Assembly: GCA_020025515.1 (NCBI GenBank)
Contig: JAHHRZ010000005.1
Span: 56,424 to 120,423 of the forward strand
Source: Oscillospiraceae bacterium
GTDB taxonomy: Bacteria > Bacillota > Clostridia > Oscillospirales > Oscillospiraceae
Reading direction: 5' to 3'
Length of the DNA: 64,000 nucleotides
The notes beneath the pieces were generated by a model. That model searched no databases. It was given only the letters and a program-made list of their open reading frames with translations, and was not told where the DNA came from. The translations under genes and the position numbers were made by a program. Position 1 is the stretch's first letter, and each line of letters starts with the position of its first letter. Below are positions 1-7,711 of the stretch, in pieces.

Positions 1-1216
1 CGGTCAGGGCCATGGTTACGCTGACTACAACGGCCACCAGGACGGGAACATCGTTTCCAAAAGCCAGATTTTCCAACAGGATGATCTTTAAAAAGCATGC
101 GATGGACAATACAATGCCGCAGCACACAGCCGTGCGGATTTCCTTCCAGATCACCATGGGAAGATCCCGGAATTCCAGCTCGTCCAGAGACAGTGCACGA
201 ATGATGGTGACGGAGGACTGAGAACCGGAGTTGCCGCCGGTGCCCATAAGCATAGGGATAAAGGCGGTCAGTGCGGCCTGTGCCGCCAGGGCACTTTCAA
301 AGCTGGTGATAATCATACTGGTGAAGCTGGCAGAGACCATCATAATGAGAAGCCAGGGGATTCTCTGCTTAAACAGGTCCCAGACCCGGGCTCTGCTGTA
401 TGTCTTTTCGGAAGGAGACATACCGCTCATAATTTCAATATCTTCCGTGGCCTCTTCTTCCATGACATCCATGGCATCATCGAAGGTCACAATACCGATC
501 ATACGATTGTCGGTATCTACAACAGGAATGGCAAGAAAGTTATATTTCGCAAACATCCGGGCCACTTCTTCCTGGTCCGTAAGGGTGCTGACGGAGATCA
601 CATTGGTTTCCATCAGATCCTCAATGGGGGTGTCATCATCCTCTGCAAGCAGCAGATCTTTCACGCTGACGAGACCCACAAGGGTTCGGTTCTGGGTCAC
701 ATAGCAGGTATAGATGGTTTCCTTGTCCAGACCTGTGCGGCGGATGCGGAGAATACTCTCTCCCACGGTCATTTGCGGCCGAAGCCCGACATACTCCGTG
801 GTCATAATGGAGCCGGCAGAGTTTTCGGGATAACGCAGTAATTCATTGATAGACTTTCTGGTGTCGGGGTCTGCCTGCGCCAGGATTCTGCGAACCACAT
901 TGGCAGGCATTTCTTCTATCAGATCTACCGCATCATCCAGATACAGCTCATCTACCACTTCTTTTAATTCTTTGTCAGAAAAGCCTTGAATCAGCATTTG
1001 CTGATGCTCCGGCTCCATCTCTACAAATGTCTCTGCCGCCAGTTCCTTGGGCAGCAGCCGGAACAGCAGAGGGATTCGCTCCTGCTCCAACTCCAGAAAT
1101 ACGCCGGCAATGTCGCTGGGGTTCATCGTCACAAGGATATCTCGCAGAGACGGGTATTTTTTCTCTTCCAGAAGAGACATTATCATCTTCTTCAGGATGA
1201 GCGCCTGATTTTCCAT
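1..1216 (-). CDS. mgtE: Magnesium transporter MgtE (3' end cut by window edge)
   Basis: Mg2+ channel/transporter of the inner membrane. About 405 codons are visible; the gene runs off the left edge, so the last transmembrane helices are missing. In order: N-terminal superhelical MgtE_N domain (about residues 1-130, rich in acidic and Leu residues), a CBS pair (about 135-260, with the typical VVDTDNRMIGIVTFDDAMD stretch), and from about residue 285 hydrophobic helices including the family hallmark MGTGGNSGSQSS. In this family the N and CBS domains sense cytosolic Mg2+ and gate the pore. The start is the ATG at 1216-1214, preceded at 7 nt by a strong AGGAGG. That site lies inside a stem, and a small leader ORF and a consensus promoter lie upstream, so expression is probably controlled in the leader. 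Identification is firm. Confidence 0.95.
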   Translation of the reverse strand, partial: MENQALILKKMIMSLLEEKKYPSLRDILVTMNPSDIAGVFLELEQERIPLLFRLLPKELAAETFVEMEPEHQQMLIQGFSDKELKEVVDELYLDDAVDLIEEMPANVVRRILAQADPDTRKSINELLRYPENSAGSIMTTEYVGLRPQMTVGESILRIRRTGLDKETIYTCYVTQNRTLVGLVSVKDLLLAEDDDTPIEDLMETNVISVSTLTDQEEVARMFAKYNFLAIPVVDTDNRMIGIVTFDDAMDVMEEEATEDIEIMSGMSPSEKTYSRARVWDLFKQRIPWLLIMMVSASFTSMIITSFESALAAQAALTAFIPMLMGTGGNSGSQSSVTIIRALSLDELEFRDLPMVIWKEIRTAVCCGIVLSIACFLKIILLENLAFGNDVPVLVAVVVSVTMALT

Positions 1217-1224
1217 GAATGTTT

Positions 1225-1256
1225 CCTCCTAACCTCTTTTGTTGCCCATTAGGAAG
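1225..1256 (-). promoter_or_regulatory. Stem that sequesters the mgtE ribosome-binding site
   Basis: Read on the minus strand, CTTCCTAA (1256-1249) pairs along all eight positions, with one G-U pair, with TTAGGAGG (1232-1225), which is the mgtE Shine-Dalgarno sequence. The loop is 16 nt. Formation would block mgtE translation. It lies 24 nt after the stop codon of the leader peptide, so ribosome position on the leader could decide whether it forms. Confidence 0.6.
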
Positions 1257-1279
1257 TAAAAACACACAGGGGGCCGGTA

Positions 1280-1372
1280 TTATGCTGCAAGGGTCGGAAG
1301 CTGCCACGGATGCGAGGCTGCTGACCCGGGGGTACTTCGGCCCGCTGTCGTGCTGTTACTGCCTGCGTCCAT
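1280..1372 (-). CDS. Putative 30-residue mgtE leader peptide
   Basis: Short open frame in the mgtE leader: ATG at 1372-1370, TAA at 1282-1280. It has its own strong AAAGGAGGG site 8 nt upstream, which is the best argument that it is translated. The peptide starts MDAGSNSTTAGRS and is rich in Gly, Ser, Thr and Ala with three prolines, so it has no membrane segment or domain. It sits between the promoter and the stem that hides the mgtE ribosome-binding site, the arrangement expected of a regulatory leader peptide. Proline-containing leader peptides control mgtA and mgtC in enterobacteria; homology to those is not claimed. A second possible pairing, GGGCCG (1343-1338) with CGGCCC (1276-1271), spans the end of the frame. 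Function is inferred. Confidence 0.55.
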   Translation of the reverse strand: MDAGSNSTTAGRSTPGSAASHPWQLPTLAA

Positions 1373-1424
1373 GATAGATTCCCTCCTTTGAATGCATTTG
1401 TTACATTACTACCTCAACCATACA

Positions 1425-1453
1425 ATTATATCGCTATTTTTTGCTGATGTCAA
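1425..1453 (-). promoter_or_regulatory. SigA-type promoter of the mgtE leader
   Basis: Perfect consensus on the minus strand: TTGACA at 1453-1448, 17-bp spacer, TATAAT at 1430-1425. Transcription should start near 1418, giving a leader of about 200 nt before mgtE. Confidence 0.85.
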
Positions 1454-1577
1454 ACGGTTTTCTGATGTTACCGAACGTATTTGGAACATAGGTGCATGTT
1501 CAGGCTTTGGCTCTGCCCTGGGCTGGGGAAATTTTCATAAGTTTGATTATTTTTCCCTTTTCTTTGTGTTTTCGTCC

Positions 1578-1606
1578 TTGCAGTCATAGAGAAAACATGC
1601 TAAAAT
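1578..1606 (+). promoter_or_regulatory. Promoter of the first MATE gene
   Basis: TTGCAG (1578-1583), 17-bp spacer, TAAAAT (1601-1606). It lies about 40 nt upstream of the MATE start codon. Confidence 0.55.
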
Positions 1607-1646
1607 CAGAGATTGCTATATTTGCGTGTCCATAAGGAGGAATATG

Positions 1647-3041
1647 ATGGAACAAGAACAGACCAACGTACAACTAACGCAAACCCCGATTTCCAAACTT
1701 CTACTGAAATTTTCCATTCCTTGCGTCACCAGCTTGCTGATTGGTGCGTTATACAATATTGTTGACCAGATCTTTATTGGAAACAGCTCTCTGGGTTATT
1801 TGGGCAATGCGGCTACCGGCGTATCTTTCCCGATTCTGTGTATTGCGCACGCCTTTGCCTGGTGTGTGGGAGACGGCGCGGCTTCTTTTTTGAGCATATG
1901 TGCCGGACGGAGGGACAATCAGAAAGCCCATCAATGTGTGGGAACAGGCATTACCATGACGGGAATCATCAGTCTGGTGCTTATGCTAATCTGCCTTTTG
2001 TTCTGCGAGCCCCTTATGAGGCTCTTTGGGGCTTCGGATCAGACCATCACCATGGCCGTGGATTATTTTACCATTATTGTGTGCTTTTTCCCCCTGTATT
2101 TGCAGGTCAATGTAATTAACAGCGTCATTCGTGCAGACGGATCCCCCACCTATGCCATGGCGGCTATGCTGACTGGCGCCATTACCAATCTTGTGTTGGA
2201 TCCCATTTTTATTTTCGTGTTGGACTGGGGGATCAAGGGGGCCGCCTGGGCAACGGTTTTGGGACAGACCCTTTCGTTTATCTTCAGTGTGGCCTATTTC
2301 CGTAAGCCGAAAAACTTCCGCTTGACCAAATCCAGTTTTCGGCTGAATTGGAGAATCCTAAAGGAAATGCTTCCTCTGGGTGCGTCCTCCTTTGTCACGC
2401 AGATTGCGGTGGTAGTGGTGACGCTGACCTGCAATATCATGCTGGCCCGTTACGGAAAGCTCTCCGTCTACGGTCAGGACATTGCGATTTCTGTGTTTAG
2501 CATCCAGACCAAGGTGTATACGGTGGTGATCAACATTGTAGTAGGCATTGTTCTGGGGGGACAGCCTATTTTCGGCTATAATTATGGAGCGGGCCGGATG
2601 GATCGGGTAAAAGAGGCGTATCGTCTGGTGCTGCTGTCTACCTTGGTGGTAGGCACCGTCGCTACCGCAATTTTTGAGTTCTGGCCTCAGGCTGTGATTG
2701 GACTTTTTGGCTCCGGAGATGCCTTGTATCAGGAATTCGCGGTGAAAACATTCCGGATTTACCTGTCCTTGACCACGGTGACCTGCATTGTGAAAATGTC
2801 CGCCATTTTCTTCCAGTCCATTGGCCGCTCTGTGCGGGCAGTGTCGGCTTCTTTGATCCGTGACATTGTATGCTTTACCCCGCTGGCCATTTTGCTGCCC
2901 TATTTTCTTGAGCGCAGCAACCCCGGCACCGGCATTGACGGCATCCTCTATGCTGCTCCTTTGGCAGACTTTGTCTCTCTGATCGTGGTGGTTTCCCTTA
3001 CGATTCCGTTTTTTCGGTCAGTCAACCGGCATCAAAAGTAA
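1647..3041 (+). CDS. MATE family efflux transporter
   Basis: Multidrug and toxin extrusion type transporter of about 464 residues with roughly 12 hydrophobic segments. The N-terminal half carries the MATE pattern seen in LLKFSIPCVTSLLIGALYNIVD and a second repeat begins near residue 230 (MLPLGASSFVTQIAVVVV). Such proteins export cationic drugs or metabolites against H+ or Na+; the substrate here cannot be told. The start at 1647 (MEQEQ) is chosen because AAGGAGG at 1634-1640 leaves 6 nt; the in-frame ATG at 1644 would leave only 3. It stands alone with its own promoter and shares its downstream hairpin with the convergent aldose epimerase. It belongs to the same general family as the protein at 16.5 kb but is not a close copy. 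Confidence 0.9.
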   Translation: MEQEQTNVQLTQTPISKLLLKFSIPCVTSLLIGALYNIVDQIFIGNSSLGYLGNAATGVSFPILCIAHAFAWCVGDGAASFLSICAGRRDNQKAHQCVGTGITMTGIISLVLMLICLLFCEPLMRLFGASDQTITMAVDYFTIIVCFFPLYLQVNVINSVIRADGSPTYAMAAMLTGAITNLVLDPIFIFVLDWGIKGAAWATVLGQTLSFIFSVAYFRKPKNFRLTKSSFRLNWRILKEMLPLGASSFVTQIAVVVVTLTCNIMLARYGKLSVYGQDIAISVFSIQTKVYTVVINIVVGIVLGGQPIFGYNYGAGRMDRVKEAYRLVLLSTLVVGTVATAIFEFWPQAVIGLFGSGDALYQEFAVKTFRIYLSLTTVTCIVKMSAIFFQSIGRSVRAVSASLIRDIVCFTPLAILLPYFLERSNPGTGIDGILYAAPLADFVSLIVVVSLTIPFFRSVNRHQK

Positions 3042-3069
3042 AAACGCCCCCGACCTGAGATCGGGGGCG
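3038..3069 (-). terminator. Terminator of the aldose epimerase gene
   Basis: 9-bp stem CGCCCCCGA / TCGGGGGCG (3045-3053 with 3061-3069, 7-nt loop). On the minus strand it is followed by a T-rich run, so it terminates the epimerase gene; it probably also stops readthrough from the convergent MATE gene. Confidence 0.85.
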
Positions 3070-3079
3070 CAAGGATGAT

Positions 3080-3952
3080 TTACCAGATGGTGATGGACCA
3101 GTCGTTGGAGAACATCTCTCCTGCGGGGACGGAAATCACGTCGGGGAAGGTGGCCAGGTCTTCCAGCAGATCCCGGCCCGGGAGGGTGGCCCAGGGCTCA
3201 ATGCACAGGTAGGGCGCATCGGTTTTAGGCTGGTGCCAGAACCCCACATAGGGCATCTGGGGATAGCTCACGGTGACACCGTGGCTGCCCTTGGGGGAGC
3301 TGAGGGTAACACTCCGGGGGGCATCGGCCAGAACCACGGCATCATTGTCGAAGAGATCGTGGGTCAGAGGCAGCTTTCTGTCCTCCACCAGATGGTATTC
3401 AGGCCGCTGAGGAGCAACCTGAAGGCTGGGAGAGAAGGTGATCTGGTGCGGCTTGCAGGGCTCTGCATAAGTCAGCTCGTAATCCTCAAACTTCAAGCCT
3501 TCCTCCATGGGGACATTAAAGCCGGGGTGACCGCCCATGCCGCAGTACAGAGGCTTGTCAGACTGGTTTTCCACCTGAAAAGCGATCTTGAGGGTGCCGC
3601 CCTCCAGTTCATAGCGGATGCGGAAAATAAAGTGATAGGGATACATCTTACGGGTCTTTTCGTTGTCCTGCAGGGCAAAGCAGCAGGCGGTTTCGGAAAC
3701 GGATTCCAGAGTCATCTGGGATTTGCGCACGAAGCCGTGACGCTCCATGGGGTACTTGACACCCTCCAGAGTGTAGCTTGCCTCGTGGAGTCTGCCCACA
3801 AAGGGGAAGAGGTTAGGCGCCTGGCCGGACCAGTAGGCGGGATCGCCCTGCCACATATATTCCCGTCCGGAGACGGCATCTTTGATGGAGGTGAGGGTAG
3901 CGCCCTCGGGATTGATGGTGACAATCAGCTTGTCGTTGGAAATCTGAGTCAT
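3080..3952 (-). CDS. Aldose 1-epimerase family protein (LacX/GalM-like)
   Basis: Sugar mutarotase-like protein of 290 residues. It has the galactose-mutarotase beta-sandwich signatures: RHGFVR, GMGGHPGFN and CIEPW near the C-terminus. The family interconverts alpha and beta anomers of hexoses in the cytoplasm; the LacX/YeaD-type members have poorly known substrates. The start is the ATG at 3952-3950 (MTQIS) because AAGGAGA lies 8 nt upstream; an upstream in-frame ATG would place that ribosome site inside the coding region. It is monocistronic and ends at a strong terminator. Divergent from mutY, with the intergenic region carrying TATAAT-like sequence on the minus strand near 4035-4050. No partner gene indicates its sugar. 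Confidence 0.85.
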   Translation of the reverse strand: MTQISNDKLIVTINPEGATLTSIKDAVSGREYMWQGDPAYWSGQAPNLFPFVGRLHEASYTLEGVKYPMERHGFVRKSQMTLESVSETACCFALQDNEKTRKMYPYHFIFRIRYELEGGTLKIAFQVENQSDKPLYCGMGGHPGFNVPMEEGLKFEDYELTYAEPCKPHQITFSPSLQVAPQRPEYHLVEDRKLPLTHDLFDNDAVVLADAPRSVTLSSPKGSHGVTVSYPQMPYVGFWHQPKTDAPYLCIEPWATLPGRDLLEDLATFPDVISVPAGEMFSNDWSITIW

Positions 3953-4117
3953 ACTTGATATCTCCTTCATGGTTATGATAGGAATTTCATCCGGCTGGGA
4001 TTCCGGGAAAAGACCTTATATCAGTTTTATTGTAGCAAATTATAACAGAAATGAAAAGAGGCAGTTTTCATTTCACCGTAAGCTTGTGGCGTAAGGACAC
4101 AGAAAGGAGCCGATAAA

Positions 4118-5149
4118 ATGTTGAATGACCTTCCAACTCTGCTTTTGCCCTGGTATCGGGAACATCACCGGGATCTGCCCTGGCGGCAGGACCAGGAGCC
4201 ATATCATATCTGGATTTCCGAGATTATGCTCCAACAGACCCGGGTGGAGGCGGTACGGGGCTATTACAGCCGCTTTCTTCAGCGACTTCCCACCATTGCC
4301 GCTCTGGCAGAGGCACCGGACGAGGAGCTGCGCAAGCTTTGGGAGGGATTGGGCTACTATACAAGAGTGCGCAATCTCAAGAAGGCGGCACAGGTCATGG
4401 TTACTGAGTACAACGGGGCGTTCCCCAAAACCTACAAAGAGGTTTTGGCGCTTCCGGGAATTGGTCCCTATACGGCAGGTGCCATTTGCTCCATTGCCTT
4501 TCATCTGCCCACTCCGGCAGTGGATGGAAATGTTCTGCGGGTCCTGGCCCGACTCCGGGGAGATGAAACCCCCATCGATTTACCCCAGACCCAGAAAATG
4601 GTCCGTCAGGAGTTGGAGGCAGTCTACCCCAAAGAGGCACCGGGAGACTTTACCCAGGCGCTGATGGAATTGGGAGCCACCGTATGTGTGCCCAACGGGG
4701 CACCCAAGTGTGAAAGCTGCCCCTTGAGCGAAATTTGCAAAAGCAGGGAAGAGGGGACCTGGGAGAAACTCCCCAGACGCAGTCCTAAAAAGCCCAGACG
4801 GCAGGAAGACCACACAGTATTTTTGATGGAATGTGAAGGGGCTTTTGCGGTGTCACAGCGTGGGGCTTCCGGTCTTTTGGCCGGCCTGTGGCAATTTCCC
4901 AATGTACCGGGAAAGCTGACAGAGGCGCAGGCGATGCTTCAGGCTGAGCAATGGGGGGTACACCCGGAAAACCTGATTTTCTCAGTGGAGCGGGAGCATA
5001 TCTTTACCCATGTCCAGTGGAATCTGCGATGCTATAAATTGACATGCAAAGTGCGCAGTCAGGCTTTTCGCTGGCATAGCGCCAAAGAGATCGATGACAC
5101 CTTGACGCTGCCAACGGCATTTCGTCAGTTCCGCGACTTGTTGGAATGA
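4118..5149 (+). CDS. mutY: A/G-specific adenine glycosylase MutY
   Basis: Base-excision repair enzyme that removes adenine mispaired with 8-oxoguanine. The 343-residue protein has the HhH-GPD catalytic domain: catalytic Glu35 in SEIMLQQTR, helix-hairpin-helix LPGIGPYTAGA (112-122) and catalytic Asp136 in VDGNV. The [4Fe-4S] ligands are Cys190, Cys198, Cys201 and Cys207; the first gap is seven residues, one longer than the Cx6C of the E. coli enzyme. Residues from about 230 onward form the NUDIX-like domain that recognises 8-oxoG. AAAGGAG lies 9 nt before the ATG. Monocistronic. Identification is firm. Confidence 0.96.
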   Translation: MLNDLPTLLLPWYREHHRDLPWRQDQEPYHIWISEIMLQQTRVEAVRGYYSRFLQRLPTIAALAEAPDEELRKLWEGLGYYTRVRNLKKAAQVMVTEYNGAFPKTYKEVLALPGIGPYTAGAICSIAFHLPTPAVDGNVLRVLARLRGDETPIDLPQTQKMVRQELEAVYPKEAPGDFTQALMELGATVCVPNGAPKCESCPLSEICKSREEGTWEKLPRRSPKKPRRQEDHTVFLMECEGAFAVSQRGASGLLAGLWQFPNVPGKLTEAQAMLQAEQWGVHPENLIFSVEREHIFTHVQWNLRCYKLTCKVRSQAFRWHSAKEIDDTLTLPTAFRQFRDLLE

Positions 5150-5237
5150 TGGTTGGTGCAATGTGTTGAAATATACAGAGGAAATTTGGAAATAAATGTA
5201 TAAAAAGTCGAAAACGACCAGCCTTTGCGCAATGTTG

Positions 5238-5267
5238 TTGACAATACACCATTTTTACAACTATAAT
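5238..5267 (+). promoter_or_regulatory. Promoter of the degV-family gene
   Basis: TTGACA (5238-5243), 18-bp spacer, TATAAT (5262-5267); the start codon follows 47 nt later. Confidence 0.8.
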
Positions 5268-5313
5268 GACCCAAATAAACCCTATCCCCAAATAAAATCG
5301 AGAGGATTATTTT

Positions 5314-6186
5314 ATGTCACTGACTAAACTCATTACCGACGCCGCCAGCGACATCTCCTATACAGATGAGACTCAGTATGGCATCCGGGTCATTCCCTTT
5401 CAGGTGGCCCTGGGAGATCGCTCTTTTCTCAGCCGCATAGATCTGGACAATCAGGGCTTTTATGAGCTTATGGAGCAGTATGATGAGATCCCTAAGACTG
5501 CCCAGGTGACGCCCTTCCAGTTTCAGGAAATTTATCTGCAGGAGGCACAGGCCGGAGTTACGGATATCATTCTGGTGCTCATCAACGACAAAGGCTCTGC
5601 CACATATGGAAATTCCCTGCTGGCAATAGACATGTTTTTTGAGGAGCATCCGGAGTATGCGGGAAAGATAAAAATTCGCAGCTTTGACGGCGCAGGCTAT
5701 TCTTCCCTTTACGGTGCACCTGTGGTGGAGGCAGCCAAGCTGCTGGAAGCGGGAAAAAGTGCCGAAGAGGTGTGCTCCTATTTGGAGACTACCCTGCCTA
5801 ATCGACAGATATTCTTTGGGATGTATACCCTGCGATATGCAGCCAAGTCCGGACGGATTCCCAGTGCTGCCGCATTTCTGGGAGATAAGCTGAATCTCAA
5901 GCCCATCATGAAGATTCATGGAGGCGAAATCGTCACCGCAGGCAAGTGCCGGGGAGAAAACAAGCTGATTTCCAAGGTGGTGGACATGACGCTGGCAGCC
6001 ATGGAACCTGGCTCTGCCTATGAGGTCATCTGCGGCAACGACCCCCAATGTGCCCAAGAGGCTGCGGAGCTGATGCAGCGGCACCTGGGCTATGGTCCTG
6101 CGGCTACCTACCAGATTGGCGCTGTGATTGCAGCCAATTCCGGCCCCAAGGTTGTGGCAATTTCCTTTCACAAAAAAGCGGAATAA
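5314..6186 (+). CDS. DegV family protein (FakB-like fatty-acid binding)
   Basis: 290-residue DegV-fold protein. Members bind a long-chain fatty acid; those studied as FakB present it to the kinase FakA for conversion to acyl phosphate. Visible features: N-terminal ITDAASDIS (the family T/S-D-x-A/S-x-D start), the AQVTPFQF segment equivalent to the TSxP motif, and a C-terminal lobe around KLNLKPIMKIHGGEI and residue ~200 onward that contacts the acyl group. No fakA lies nearby, so the fatty-acid role is by family only. AGAGGA precedes the ATG at 11 nt. It has its own consensus promoter and a strong terminator, hence monocistronic. Confidence 0.88.
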   Translation: MSLTKLITDAASDISYTDETQYGIRVIPFQVALGDRSFLSRIDLDNQGFYELMEQYDEIPKTAQVTPFQFQEIYLQEAQAGVTDIILVLINDKGSATYGNSLLAIDMFFEEHPEYAGKIKIRSFDGAGYSSLYGAPVVEAAKLLEAGKSAEEVCSYLETTLPNRQIFFGMYTLRYAAKSGRIPSAAAFLGDKLNLKPIMKIHGGEIVTAGKCRGENKLISKVVDMTLAAMEPGSAYEVICGNDPQCAQEAAELMQRHLGYGPAATYQIGAVIAANSGPKVVAISFHKKAE

Positions 6187-6192
6187 AAGTGT

Positions 6193-6234
6193 GCAGGGCT
6201 GACTTACTGAGAAATAGGTCGGCCCTGCTTTTTT
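6193..6234 (+). terminator. Terminator of the degV-family gene
   Basis: GCAGGGC (6193-6199) pairs with GCCCTGC (6222-6228), extended inward by GAC/GTC, followed by six T residues. Confidence 0.88.
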
Positions 6235-6315
6235 GCGGGTTACTGCAAAAGAAAATCATTTGCTTTGTTGTAAAGAAAAACGATGTGATACTTTAAAGAA
6301 TACGGAGGGGATTTT

Positions 6316-6543
6316 ATGCCAAGCTATGAAGTTGTTCGCAAGATGAACAACCATTGTCCCAGAAATCAGATGCGGGATGTGTTTTTTGAGGAAGTGGATA
6401 CCGACGACCCGGAAGAATATGTCAGAACCTTTCTCAAGGGAAAGGCCCAGGAGATCAGAACGGAAACCTTGCCTGATGGGGATGTAGAAGTTTATGCCGT
6501 TTGTGATGGGATTAGTCAGTGTTTTTTGTTCACATTGGATTGA
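6316..6543 (+). CDS. Small protein of unknown function (75 residues)
   Basis: Not recognised. The frame starts MPSYEVVRKMNNHCPRN and encodes an acidic soluble protein with predicted mixed alpha/beta content (a Glu/Asp-rich stretch FFEEVDTDDPEEYVRTF and a C-terminal beta-like VEVYAVCDGISQCFLF). Three cysteines, none in a CxxC pair. A clear CGGAGGGG ribosome site lies 7 nt upstream of the ATG, and it follows a terminator, so it is probably a true monocistronic gene. No signal peptide or membrane segment. Its neighbours, the DegV protein and metF, do not point to a role. Confidence 0.65.
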   Translation: MPSYEVVRKMNNHCPRNQMRDVFFEEVDTDDPEEYVRTFLKGKAQEIRTETLPDGDVEVYAVCDGISQCFLFTLD

Positions 6544-6581
6544 AAAAGACAATGTATGTCGCTAAAATGAGAAAATTCTGG

Positions 6582-6610
6582 TTGAAATTGTCAGCGGTAT
6601 GTGTTACGAT
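6582..6610 (+). promoter_or_regulatory. Candidate promoter of the metF-acs island
   Basis: TTGAAA (6582-6587), 17-bp spacer, TACGAT (6605-6610). The -10 is only moderate, but it lies in the only gap large enough before metF, 90 nt from the start codon. Confidence 0.5.
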
Positions 6611-6645
6611 ATATTCGTATCGGTATGGGCGTAGTGTGCCCATAC
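6607..6645 (+). promoter_or_regulatory. Two hairpins in the metF 5' leader
   Basis: CGATA/TATCG followed by an 8-bp stem GTATGGGC (6623-6630) / GCCCATAC (6638-6645) with a 7-nt loop. Neither is followed by a T-run, so this is a structured leader, not a terminator. It matches no riboswitch class I know. Confidence 0.45.
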
Positions 6646-6699
6646 GGTTATCCAACTGTTCCAGTAAACATAATTATAATTATTTAGGAGGTAATTACA

Positions 6700-7629
6700 A
6701 TGAACGTTTCTGAGATCCTGGAAAGACGCAACGCTTTCTCCTTTGAGGTTTTCCCCCCTAAGACGGATGTGGGTATGGAAAAACTGTGCGGCGAGGGCGG
6801 TGTTCTGGACCGACTGTACACCCTGAATCCTGATTACATCTCCTGCACCTACGGCGCAGGCGGCACCAATGTTGGTAAGAACCTGGAAGTTCTGAAGAAG
6901 ATCCAGAATGATGGCAAGTCCATCCCTGTGACCCACTTCACCTGCATCGGCAATACCAAAGAGGGCATCAAGGAGCAGCTGCAGACCTACCTGGACAATG
7001 GCATCAACCATATGCTGGCTCTGCGTGGTGACCTGCCCTTCGGCTGGACCGGCACCGGCGGTGACCTGCACTATGCCACTGAGCTGGTGAAGTTTGCCCG
7101 CCAGGAGTTCGGTGACAAGTTCACCATCGCTGTTGCAGGCTCCCCTGAGGGTCACATTGCCTGCCGCAGCCTGGAGGCTGACATTGCGTTCCTGAAGCAG
7201 AAGCAGGACAACGGCGCTGACTACATCATGACCCAGCTGTGCTGGGACATGGATCAGTTCCGTTACTGGCTGGATGCAATCCGTGCTGCCGGTATCTGGA
7301 TGCCTGTGGATGTGGGTATTATGCCCATCCTGGATCAGGCGGCCACCATCAACATGGCTCTGTCTCGTAACGGCTGCGTAATGCCCCGTGAGCTGTGTGA
7401 GATCATCTCCAAGAATTGGATCTTCCCCAACCCCTTCGACAAGGAGCCCTTCGATGCCGATGTAGCCGGCAAGAAGGCAAGCTTCAAGGAGGCCGGTATC
7501 GAGTACACCATCCGTCAGATCGACGAGTACCGTGCATGCGGCATCAACGGCATCCACCTGTATGCCCTCAATAAGTTCGACGACGTGGCTCGCATTGCGA
7601 AGGAAGCCGGTCTGCTGGACCTCATCTAA
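6700..7629 (+). CDS. metF: Methylenetetrahydrofolate reductase
   Basis: Reduces 5,10-methylene-THF to 5-methyl-THF, the last step of the methyl branch before transfer to the corrinoid protein. The 309-residue TIM-barrel flavoprotein has the MetF hallmarks FSFEVFPPK near residue 13 (catalytic Glu), ISCTYGAGG, LALRGD and IMTQLCWD. Length is normal for the bacterial MetF. The zinc-binding partner MetV found beside many acetogen metF genes is not adjacent. TTAGGAGGT lies 7 nt before the ATG. It is the first gene of the island, followed by cooC after 82 nt and the acs genes, which argues for a role in one-carbon (Wood-Ljungdahl) metabolism beyond methionine synthesis. Codon use is very biased, indicating high expression. 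Confidence 0.93.
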   Translation: MNVSEILERRNAFSFEVFPPKTDVGMEKLCGEGGVLDRLYTLNPDYISCTYGAGGTNVGKNLEVLKKIQNDGKSIPVTHFTCIGNTKEGIKEQLQTYLDNGINHMLALRGDLPFGWTGTGGDLHYATELVKFARQEFGDKFTIAVAGSPEGHIACRSLEADIAFLKQKQDNGADYIMTQLCWDMDQFRYWLDAIRAAGIWMPVDVGIMPILDQAATINMALSRNGCVMPRELCEIISKNWIFPNPFDKEPFDADVAGKKASFKEAGIEYTIRQIDEYRACGINGIHLYALNKFDDVARIAKEAGLLDLI

Positions 7630-7711
7630 ATCATTCCCATGAAATGACCCGTGTGGCGGAGGATCGTCTCCGCCGCACGCCCTGACTGCGAAATCAAAGG
7701 AGACACGATTT

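Noticed and set aside
1217..1440. M-box (ykoK) riboswitch in the mgtE leader
   Set aside because: The conserved M-box segments and three-helix core are not recognisable; the leader instead shows a small ORF and an anti-SD stem.
1392..1589. Plus-strand 65-codon frame upstream of the MATE gene
   Set aside because: It overlaps the mgtE promoter, has no ribosome site and no protein-like pattern.
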